Of a DNA stretch of 64,000 bases, positions 44,109 to 51,327 are shown piece after piece; the stretch's first letter is position 1; each line of letters opens with the position of its first letter. The translations under genes were made by a program, and so were the position numbers. The DNA is taken from positions 21,347 through 85,346 of the forward strand of contig CAJUES010000008.1 in the NCBI GenBank assembly GCA_910585765.1, given 5' to 3'. The notes below the pieces were generated by a model. The model saw nothing but the letters and a program-made list of their open reading frames with translations, was not told where the DNA came from and made no database searches. This DNA is from an uncultured Lachnospiraceae bacterium. GTDB taxonomy: Bacteria > Bacillota > Clostridia > Lachnospirales > Lachnospiraceae.

Positions 44109-45524
44109 CTATTTTTCCAATTCATTGATATTTCTGATCATATCACTCATGCCCAACAGCAGGATGCCTCTCCACTCAAAGCGCTGTATCTGCGCGCCTG
44201 TTGTTCCCAGATAACAGGTCCCGTCCACACTGAGCCCGCCCATATATTGTATGGTATTCTCGACGATCACAGTATATTCCTTGCTGGGCGTCAGATAGTT
44301 CACAAAACTCAGATGGAGCATGTCGGACATGTTCTCTTCGGTCGTCCTCGTCCCCGTACCGAGGATATCATCCTGGCGCGCCTCCTCACAGATGGCCTCC
44401 ACCCGGTCTACCATATCCCTCATAATATATGTGCAGAGATCCCGATCGGTGCCTTCTTCCGCACTGATATATGCCAGCACGCCATAGAACACGAACCGTT
44501 CACTCGAATAATCTTCTGCCTTCTCCCGCAGGAACTGCTCCGCCGTGATCCTGTAGCTCTCACCGCCCTCCGCCTTGAAAAGCTGTGCAGCCGCATAAAA
44601 CCGGGCAGCCTTCTGGCTGTCCGTCTCACATGGCTGCCGTTCTAGCCACCCCCACGCCGCGTCTGCCGCCTGCTGGTACTCCCTGTTCACATTCGCCTCA
44701 TAGCGCCCGAACATATCGCGGCTCATCGCCATGATACCGCAGAACGCCGCTGTCGCCCCGTAATCACCGTACAGGCTTCCGTCGCTCCTCTGCCGGGAAC
44801 TGAGTATCTTTCCCATATACAGCAGTTGTGTGACAAGCTGCTTATCCTGCTCGTTCTTGTCAAAATGCTTGTACGCCGCCTCAAAGAGCGCACCGTTGCA
44901 CTGCATCGCATACATCACTGCGTGCATCCCGAAGCTCACATCGCAGACTGCCTCCGGGCTATCCTGTATATCGGAGCTGGAGATGTTCTTGAGCATGTTC
45001 AGGAACAGATTCTCATACGTGTCCTCGGCTATCCCAAACGCGTAGGACTGCCCTGCGATATCCGTCCTGATATAGTACGTCCCCGGCTCATCAAAGACCG
45101 TGAAATCCCCCACACTCAGGATCTGTCCGCTGAGCCGGTCCTCCTCACCGCGCGGTATGATCCCCGTATAGACCACCTCGTTATCGCGGCTCCGCACCAC
45201 ATCGAAGGTCTGTCCGTGGTTCTCCCCCGCAAATATCACCTTTTTTTCCCTGCCAGACACATATCCTGCCACATCGACATAGATGCTCGGCCTGCTGGCA
45301 GGCAGCGCGACACCGTGCGACGCGAGCAGGGCGCCATAGCTTTCCTTCTCCTCCAGACCGGGCTGCCGGGAGGCGTCCACGGTCTTTGTCCCGCCTCCCG
45401 GATTGCTCTCCTGCTGCCGGGCGCTCCCCGGACTGCCGCAGGACCCCATCACCGAAATCACTGCCGCAAGGATGCCGCAGACAATATACTTATGTAATTT
45501 TTTGCGTTGATCCCGGATTTTCAT
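44109..45524 (-). CDS. Lipoprotein with cellulase N-terminal Ig-like domain and GH9-like helical domain
   Basis: 471 residues. Lipobox VMGSC (Cys29) and a polar tether lead to an Ig-like domain of the kind preceding GH9 cellulases (SIYVDVAGYVSGREKKVIFA to FDEPGTYYIRTD). An alpha-helical region follows (RSDGSLYGDYGATAAFCGIM and YLTPSKEYTVIVENTIQYMG) resembling the GH9 alpha/alpha barrel. The GH9 catalytic DAGD segment is not seen, so it may be a non-catalytic or altered relative. It precedes ddl by 32 bp, an odd place for a plant cell wall enzyme; a wall-related role is possible. The ATG at 45524 follows AAGGGG with long spacing and GGCAGG close by. Confidence 0.75.
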   Translation of the reverse strand: MKIRDQRKKLHKYIVCGILAAVISVMGSCGSPGSARQQESNPGGGTKTVDASRQPGLEEKESYGALLASHGVALPASRPSIYVDVAGYVSGREKKVIFAGENHGQTFDVVRSRDNEVVYTGIIPRGEEDRLSGQILSVGDFTVFDEPGTYYIRTDIAGQSYAFGIAEDTYENLFLNMLKNISSSDIQDSPEAVCDVSFGMHAVMYAMQCNGALFEAAYKHFDKNEQDKQLVTQLLYMGKILSSRQRSDGSLYGDYGATAAFCGIMAMSRDMFGRYEANVNREYQQAADAAWGWLERQPCETDSQKAARFYAAAQLFKAEGGESYRITAEQFLREKAEDYSSERFVFYGVLAYISAEEGTDRDLCTYIMRDMVDRVEAICEEARQDDILGTGTRTTEENMSDMLHLSFVNYLTPSKEYTVIVENTIQYMGGLSVDGTCYLGTTGAQIQRFEWRGILLLGMSDMIRNINELEK

Positions 45525-45623
45525 CCTGCCATGGCCCCTTATCATTTTTGTCTCAATCAATCTCACTATCTCAACATTTTACACGTATTTTGCTGACAAG
45601 TAAAGCACCGACCCGCAAAATCT

Positions 45624-46970
45624 TTATGATACCCCTTTAAATTCCCATTTTCCCCTGTGGTAACGGCCCATGCTCACAATGCCGGTCAGCGCCCACGTAA
45701 GTCCGGTCGTCAAAAAGATCCCCCACACGCCGATAAACGGGATCCTGGTGAGCGGGACGGCAAAGCCGACGCGCCCTGTCACTTCCATCAGTCCGTTGAT
45801 CATCGCGAAAGCGGCATCACCTGCCCCGTTCAGCACGCTTCTCGCCACATAGATCATCCCCAGGAAGAAGTAGAAACAGCTTGTGATGGAAAGCCCCCGC
45901 GCGCCGATCGCGATCACCTCCGGCTCCGTCACAAACACGCCGACGATCTGCTCCCCGAGCAGCTGGCACGGGATCAGCATGGCGATACTGAACGCGACAA
46001 CACACCGAAAGCCCGCTCTGTACCCCTGTTTTACCCTGTCGATCTTCCCGGCTCCGATATTCTGTCCGGTGTACGTGGTAAGCGCTGCCCCGAGTGAATT
46101 GTACGGCTGCTGCACAAGCTGCTCGATACGGCCGAGCGCCGTGTTTGCGGCTACCACGTTCTCGCCAAAGCCATTGACCACCTTCTGCAGAAATATGCAG
46201 GAGACCGCTATCAGGGCATTCTGCAGCGCGATCGGAATCCCCAGCCTGAAGCAGCGCAGCATGATATCGCGCCGCACCGGGCGGTTCTCCCGCCGGATCC
46301 GAAAATACGAGATCCTGCACAGGGCATATGCGAATGCCCCGATTGCCGCGACGAGCTGCGCGATGACCGTCGCAAGCGCCACCCCAAATACAGACCAGCC
46401 AAACACGATGACAAACAGCAGGTCCAGCCCGATGTTAACAAAACATGCGACCACCATAAAGTACAGCGGCGTCCTGGAATCCCCCAGCGCGCGCAGCACC
46501 GATGCCACGCCGTTGTATGCCGCGATCGCCAGAATCCCCGCACACGAGACGCGCATGTACGTGACCGCATCGTCAAGTATGGCCTGCGGCGTGTCCAGTG
46601 CCGTCAGCACCCATCTCGCCGATGTGATACCGACGATCCCCATCACGACAGAGACCGCAGCCAGCAGGTACATGCCATTGATGATGCTCTTCTCCACCAT
46701 GTCCATCCTGCCCGCACCGAAGTGCTGCGATACCACAACGCCCACACCTGCCGATATGCCAAAACTCATCGCAAAGAGCAGAAAGTTCAGGGAACCCGTC
46801 GCGCCGACAGACGCCAGCGCGTTGGCGCCCACAAACCGCCCCACTACGATGGAATCAACCATGTTGTAAAACTGCTGAAAAAGATTCCCGATCAGCATCG
46901 GAATCGTGAATTTGAGGAGCAGCCCTGCCGGGCTTCCCTCCGTCATACTGTGCACTGCCTGCTTTTCCAT
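45624..46970 (-). CDS. MATE family efflux transporter
   Basis: 448-residue, about 12-helix exporter. The N-terminus FTIPMLIGNLFQQFYNMVDS is the standard MATE/DinF-like opening, and VGRFVGANALASVGATGSLN follows. The two homologous halves are both complete. GAGGGG lies 7 bp before the ATG at 46970. Second of three MATE genes in the window; no adjacent regulator, and substrate unknown. Confidence 0.93.
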   Translation of the reverse strand: MEKQAVHSMTEGSPAGLLLKFTIPMLIGNLFQQFYNMVDSIVVGRFVGANALASVGATGSLNFLLFAMSFGISAGVGVVVSQHFGAGRMDMVEKSIINGMYLLAAVSVVMGIVGITSARWVLTALDTPQAILDDAVTYMRVSCAGILAIAAYNGVASVLRALGDSRTPLYFMVVACFVNIGLDLLFVIVFGWSVFGVALATVIAQLVAAIGAFAYALCRISYFRIRRENRPVRRDIMLRCFRLGIPIALQNALIAVSCIFLQKVVNGFGENVVAANTALGRIEQLVQQPYNSLGAALTTYTGQNIGAGKIDRVKQGYRAGFRCVVAFSIAMLIPCQLLGEQIVGVFVTEPEVIAIGARGLSITSCFYFFLGMIYVARSVLNGAGDAAFAMINGLMEVTGRVGFAVPLTRIPFIGVWGIFLTTGLTWALTGIVSMGRYHRGKWEFKGVS

Positions 46971-47182
46971 AATGTTACCCCTCTGATTCTGTAGATTTCT
47001 CCAGTTCCGCCTGCACAGCGCCCGGTCCGCAGACGCGTCCCGCCCGCTGTCATTTGTTTGCTCGAAATGCTATCATATCACGAATGCAGAATAAATCAAT
47101 GGGGTATCTCAAATTAAATATCTTTTTACAAGATTGGTATCGAATTTTACAAGTATCACATCCCGATACCGGCAGCGCCCTC

Positions 47183-47941
47183 TCAGCAGTAAATGTCAGC
47201 CTCCACATTCAGCTTTCCCTTGCGCGTCTCGCCCGCTGTCCCCACAAAACAGAACCTGCCGGACCCGCGCACTGTAACCTTATCCCCGGGTTTCAGCTGC
47301 CCGCCGTTGTTCTCGTTCAGCCTGCCGTTCACAAAGACCTTCTTTGCCCGGAACAGCTCCACGCTCTCACTCCTTGACAGGTTGTAGATCTTTGCGATGA
47401 CACTGTCCGCGCGCGCCGCACTCACCTGGACAGTTCGGCGCTCCAGCCTCGTTATGGTGCTCTCCGGTATGTGATCCGCGATCCGGCATCTGACATTTGT
47501 GTGACGGATCCGGGCAAGGTTTTCAATGATGTAGGGCGCCATCTTCTCCGTGCAGAAAAGGAACGCGTGCTTTGCGGCGATGACGATATCCCCAAGCGTA
47601 CTCCGCTCGATGCCAAGATTCATCAGCGCCCCCAGATAATCCCTGTGCCCAAGCTCCTCCCCGAACTTCTCGACAAGCGGCGCGATCTCAATGCACCGGA
47701 TCGGAAAAGCCTCCTCGTACCCGCAGAGCTCCTCGCTGCCAAACCGCAGCATCACGCGCTCACAGTCCGCCGTACCGCCAAACACGGTGACGGGCACATA
47801 GGACAGATCTCTCTCCATATGGTAGTACGTGTCAAGCTCCGCCGCCGACAAAAAACCGGTAAATAAATACTGGCTGTTATGGTATGCTTTGTCCGCCAGC
47901 TCCTTCAGGCGTTTTCTCAGCAATATTTCATCTGAATCCAT
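47183..47941 (-). CDS. S4-domain RNA-binding protein (YlmH-like)
   Basis: 252 residues. An N-terminal YlmH-type region (KRLKELADKAYHNSQYLFTG and FPIRCIEIAPLVEKFGEELG, then HRDYLGALMNLGIERSTLGD) is followed by a C-terminal S4 domain (ESVELFRAKKVFVNGRLNEN and LKPGDKVTVRGSGRF). In Firmicutes YlmH-type proteins work in ribosome quality control or near division genes; here it is away from the division cluster, next to an Mrr-like gene 51 bp upstream. GGGAGG precedes the ATG at 47941. Confidence 0.9.
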   Translation of the reverse strand: MDSDEILLRKRLKELADKAYHNSQYLFTGFLSAAELDTYYHMERDLSYVPVTVFGGTADCERVMLRFGSEELCGYEEAFPIRCIEIAPLVEKFGEELGHRDYLGALMNLGIERSTLGDIVIAAKHAFLFCTEKMAPYIIENLARIRHTNVRCRIADHIPESTITRLERRTVQVSAARADSVIAKIYNLSRSESVELFRAKKVFVNGRLNENNGGQLKPGDKVTVRGSGRFCFVGTAGETRKGKLNVEADIYC

Positions 47942-47991
47942 ATCCTGCCTCCCTCTCGAATCCTGTTCCCAATCCTGCTTCAGACATGTGC

Positions 47992-48444
47992 TCAGTTCCT
48001 CTCCATCTCCTGCAGATAGTCCCTGTCCCACAGGAGGATCTTGAGTTTGCGCGCCGCCTGCACCGCCGGTTTCGTAAAATACTGGTTTGTCAGCACGGCG
48101 CCGACCATCCTGTCATAGTAGTCCCTTCCCGCGTAGGCTTCCTGCACTGCCTTCACTCCCACGAGCCCCGTGTAGCGCTTGCACTGGATCGCGTAGGTCA
48201 CGCCGTCCTTCTCCGCAAGGATGTCGACGCCGTAATCGCCGCTGCTGCGCGTGACTTTCACGTCGACAAAGCCGTCCGCCGCGAGCAGGTCCGCACAATA
48301 GTATTCAAAGTCAAAACCGTCCATCGTGTCAAGCTCCCTGCGCCTTGCACTGATGCGGAACTGCCGGCAGAGCAGCACGCCCACCGCCGATACCAGCACG
48401 ATCCCCGCAATGATCGCAGTCAATGTAACTACCTGTGTGTTCAT
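47992..48444 (-). CDS. Membrane-anchored Mrr-like nuclease-domain protein
   Basis: 150 residues: one N-terminal membrane helix (about 7-30), then a PD-(D/E)XK restriction-endonuclease-like (Mrr_cat) domain. The catalytic line DYGVDILAEKDGVTYAIQCK carries the Asp and the Q-x-K pair; FDFEYYCADLLAADGFVDV is the usual first helix. No DNA-specificity or methyltransferase gene is nearby, so it is unlikely to be a classical restriction system. GGAG lies 6 bp before the ATG at 48444. It precedes the S4-domain gene by 51 bp, probably in one transcript. Confidence 0.85.
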   Translation of the reverse strand: MNTQVVTLTAIIAGIVLVSAVGVLLCRQFRISARRRELDTMDGFDFEYYCADLLAADGFVDVKVTRSSGDYGVDILAEKDGVTYAIQCKRYTGLVGVKAVQEAYAGRDYYDRMVGAVLTNQYFTKPAVQAARKLKILLWDRDYLQEMERN

Positions 48445-48674
48445 CTGTAACTCCATCCCATTTATCCCATCACGTTATCACGAATTTATCCTGTTCCTCC
48501 GATCGCCGGACCAAAGAATGTTTTCTCCCCTGATCCGCGGCGCTGCCTGCGAATGAATCCATTTTACCACACAAATGTTCGCGTTTCAAGTTTTTTCAAC
48601 AAAAAATTTCTCTTTACAAATCGGCTGTATTGTTGTATAGTTCGATTGTCACCATAAACGATCATTTTTATATT
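48445..48674. other. Intergenic region before THF riboswitch
   Basis: Divergent spacer. No gene is seen; it contains the promoter at 48613-48641 for the riboswitch-folT transcript. Confidence 0.5.
48613..48641 (+). promoter_or_regulatory. Predicted sigma-A promoter of folT transcript
   Basis: TTTACA (48613-48618) and TATAGT (48636-48641) are 17 bp apart; the riboswitch begins about 27 bp after the expected start. Confidence 0.65.
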
Positions 48675-48785
48675 GCAGAGTAGAATCGCGTGCGTCAAGT
48701 GCCTTGTGAACAGGGAGTTGTCACAGGGACGAAAAGAGAAGATGTTTTCGTTTTCTCTTGCGGTACGAGGTTCGCATCCCGCTGC
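48675..48785 (+). ncRNA. Tetrahydrofolate (THF, folT) riboswitch
   Basis: Conserved landmarks of the THF riboswitch occur in order: GCAGAGTAGA, GCGTCAAGTGCC, GGGAGTTGTC, GGACGAAAAG, CTTGCGGTACG and GCATCCCGCTGC. Outer ends GCAG/CTGC form P1, and CTTGTGA/TCACAGG forms an inner stem. About 100 bp downstream is the folate transporter gene; between them a GACTGTTTAAGA/TCTTAAGTC pairing could act in the expression platform. It should reduce folT expression when folates are plentiful. Confidence 0.9.
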
Positions 48786-48881
48786 TACATATTTGACTGT
48801 TTAAGATCACAGAACTGTTTTTCTGATTTCTTAAGTCTCATTTGTGTAGTTTCAGGTTGCTGCATAAAGGAGGCTGTTTTT

Positions 48882-49472
48882 ATGCAAAAAATCACGAAAC
48901 TAGGTTCAAAGTTCTATTCGGATTCCTTCAAGGAGCTGAAAGTCACACACAATCTCGTCCTGTGCGGTCTGATGGCGGCGCTGGCTGTCGTGCTCAACTA
49001 CACGACTTCCATCTTTATCACGCCCAATATCCGAATCGGGTTCTCCGGGCTCCCAAACCGCGTCGTGGAGTACCTGTTTGGCCCGTGGGTCGGCGCAGTC
49101 TTCGGCGCCGCGCTCGACATCCTCAAATACCTGCTCAAACCGGACGGCGGCGCCTTCTTCTTTGGCTACACGTTCAACGTCATGGTTGCAGGTGTGATCT
49201 ACGGCTCTGTCCTGTACAAAAAGCCCGTCAGGCTCTGGCGCATCCTCATCGCTGAATTTCTGGTCAAAGCGATCGTAAACTGCGGTCTGAACACGCTGTG
49301 GCTCGCCGTCCTGAACGGAAACGCTTTCATGGCGATCCTGCCCGCACGCGCGCTCAAGAACGTCATCATGCTGCCGATCGACGCCGCGATCCTGTTCTTC
49401 ACGCTCACCTTTGTCACAAAGCTTGTGAACATGCCGGAATTTCGCAGGTTCAGACACGATCGATCCGAGTAA
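48882..49472 (+). CDS. folT: Folate-specific ECF transporter S component
   Basis: 196-residue substrate-capture membrane protein of an energy-coupling-factor importer; it works with the shared EcfA/A'/T module encoded elsewhere. About six helices; the segment NIRIGFSGLPNRVVEYLFGP is typical for FolT proteins. AAAGGAGG lies 9 bp before the ATG at 48882. The THF riboswitch upstream independently supports folate as substrate. Confidence 0.93.
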   Translation: MQKITKLGSKFYSDSFKELKVTHNLVLCGLMAALAVVLNYTTSIFITPNIRIGFSGLPNRVVEYLFGPWVGAVFGAALDILKYLLKPDGGAFFFGYTFNVMVAGVIYGSVLYKKPVRLWRILIAEFLVKAIVNCGLNTLWLAVLNGNAFMAILPARALKNVIMLPIDAAILFFTLTFVTKLVNMPEFRRFRHDRSE

Positions 49473-49615
49473 CAGACTCACGCAACTGTATTTCTTCCTT
49501 TTTTTGCCGAACACGAATTAACTCTTTTTTCGCGCAAAAAAGTGTGTTAAAATAAACGTATTAAAAACGTATAAAAATTCGTGAAAACAACTTTTCAGGT
49601 GGAAGGGATACATAT

Positions 49616-50515
49616 ATGAACTGTAATGATAACCATATTTTTGACGAACTGAGACTTCTCATAGACAGGTCGGCGCTGATCTGGCTGACTTTTATGGCGG
49701 GTGTGTCGCTGATGATCGGTCTGCTCTGCCTTGCCGGCGCCCTGCCGCCCGCAGCGCTCTGGTCGCTGGCGTGGATCCTTCCGACAGGGCTCGCGCTGTG
49801 GCTTGTCGTGGGTTCCTATCACAAAAGGGCAAAGATACTGGCGCAGAAACAGCAGATCTCCATGATGGCATATCACGCCAAGCAGGTGTTGGAGCACCTG
49901 CAGCAGCAGATTCCCGACACGCTGATCACGGACAGCCGGATCAAGATGCGGTATCTGGCGCGCCATGGCGTCGACATTGACGCGGCGATGGCCAGGCTCG
50001 GGCACAATGTGGAGCGGTACAACGAGCTGGCGATGGCATTCCTCAGAAACAGCGACAAATATGAGGACTCGCTCTACGACCTGATGCAGCCTGACACCCT
50101 GACGGCGTACGGCACAAGCGCGCATACCCTGCGCGTCAGGGCTAATGAGCTGGGACTGGTCAACCTCACGGACACCGCGTTCTTCCATGAGATCGAGGCA
50201 TACGCCGGCGATCTGAACGTGGTCCGCGACAACTGGAAAAAGCTCTCCTTCGAGCTTGACGAGGCCTACAGCGTGCTGAGCGAGTACGCAAAATCGCTCA
50301 AACTAAAGGATGACGCCATCGACAAGGACGGAAATCATATGTCCTTCAAAAAGTGGGGCGAACAGCTGCAGGAGGCTTTTCGGGCGCTTGAGACCTATGA
50401 TACCGAAAAGGCCAAAACGATACTGAACGAGCTGGTCCGATTCCCGATCGACTCCGATATCACCAAGGCACTGAAAGGGATCCTCTCCAACATCGATGAG
50501 ATGATGGCTGTATAA
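49616..50515 (+). CDS. Membrane protein with HPt-like domain
   Basis: 299 residues. Two membrane helices (about 20-43 and 48-66) and then a cytoplasmic part. Residues 112-210 have the histidine-phosphotransfer pattern: RHGVDIDAAMARLGHNVERY, FLRNSDKYEDSL, then AHTLRVRANELGLVNLTDTA with the candidate phosphorylated His170 (relatives usually have Gly after the Lys/Arg). The C-terminal 90 residues are helical. No kinase or receiver gene is adjacent, so its partners are unknown. The start at 49616 follows AGGTGGAAGGG, with a terminator just after the stop. Confidence 0.75.
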   Translation: MNCNDNHIFDELRLLIDRSALIWLTFMAGVSLMIGLLCLAGALPPAALWSLAWILPTGLALWLVVGSYHKRAKILAQKQQISMMAYHAKQVLEHLQQQIPDTLITDSRIKMRYLARHGVDIDAAMARLGHNVERYNELAMAFLRNSDKYEDSLYDLMQPDTLTAYGTSAHTLRVRANELGLVNLTDTAFFHEIEAYAGDLNVVRDNWKKLSFELDEAYSVLSEYAKSLKLKDDAIDKDGNHMSFKKWGEQLQEAFRALETYDTEKAKTILNELVRFPIDSDITKALKGILSNIDEMMAV

Positions 50516-50528
50516 ATGTATAAAAGAA

Positions 50529-50553
50529 AACGACCGCAGCGCGGTCGTTTTTT
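50529..50553 (+). terminator. Terminator after HPt gene
   Basis: ACGACCGC/GCGGTCGT stem with 3-nt loop followed by TTTTTT; also usable by the convergent lipoprotein gene, whose stop codon abuts it. Confidence 0.85.
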
Positions 50554-51205
50554 ATTCCCCGTCAAACAACGCCTTCTCAAGCCCGGCAATGTCATCCGCA
50601 TTGGGTGTGTACACATTGTTGATCAGTTCGATCCGAACGGTCATGGAAGCCTTCTCATCGTACTGCACCTGCGCGAGCACATTCTCCATACTGCTCCTGA
50701 ACTCCCTGTACACCGCTGCCACCATCTCCTCCTCCGCAGGCGGTTCCGGCGACTGTGCCCACTCGTCCATCATCGCCGCCACGTTTTCCTGGTGCAGCGC
50801 GAGCGCGGGCTTGAAAACGTTCATTTTCTCATAACTCACTGTCACGATATACGAGCCGTCGCTCTGTTTGTCGGCGTCCTCCACCGCGTATCGGACTTTT
50901 CCGAGCATATCCATATAGATCGGACGAAACTCTTCCTTATATTCATCGGACACACCGAGCCGGCTGCAGAAGACGCCTACCCCCGTGTCGATCCCCTGCT
51001 CGTACAGCGCCTGTGCCTCCTCCGCGGTTCCCAGCTTGATCTCCACGAACCCGGCTGAATCGTTTTTGTAGGACGCATCCAACAGTGCCTGCAGATATGC
51101 CTTGACGCTCTTATCCGATGTACAGCCGCTGACGGCGCCGACGATCAACACACCGACCAGCAGCAGCAAGATCTTCGTTTTGATATTTATTTTTGCATTT
51201 TTCAT
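50552..51205 (-). CDS. Hypothetical lipoprotein
   Basis: 217 residues. Signal peptide with lipobox AVSGC (Cys28); an acidic, mostly helical-then-beta body (SVKAYLQALLDASYKNDSAG and YAVEDADKQSDGSYIVTVSY). Similar small lipoproteins with this DUF5105-like layout occur in Firmicutes, but I do not assign a family. GGGAG lies before the ATG at 51205. It converges with the HPt gene and shares its terminator. Confidence 0.75.
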   Translation of the reverse strand: MKNAKINIKTKILLLLVGVLIVGAVSGCTSDKSVKAYLQALLDASYKNDSAGFVEIKLGTAEEAQALYEQGIDTGVGVFCSRLGVSDEYKEEFRPIYMDMLGKVRYAVEDADKQSDGSYIVTVSYEKMNVFKPALALHQENVAAMMDEWAQSPEPPAEEEMVAAVYREFRSSMENVLAQVQYDEKASMTVRIELINNVYTPNADDIAGLEKALFDGE

Positions 51206-51247
51206 TCTTACTCCCATTCACCCGCTCTTGATCCGCGTGAAAAGTCA

Positions 51248-51283
51248 AAACGCATATCCCGCTATGTTGAGATATGCGTTTTG
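51248..51283 (-). terminator. Terminator after glycogen phosphorylase
   Basis: Perfect 12-bp stem AAAACGCATATC/GATATGCGTTTT, T's following on the minus strand, 45 bp beyond the stop. Confidence 0.75.
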
Positions 51284-51327
51284 TATTTATATAGCCGGTG
51301 TACCAGCTCTCCAACTCATAACGACGA

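Noticed and set aside
47992..48444. Type IV restriction system
   Set aside because: Only a nuclease-like domain with a membrane anchor; no specificity, helicase or methyltransferase gene nearby.
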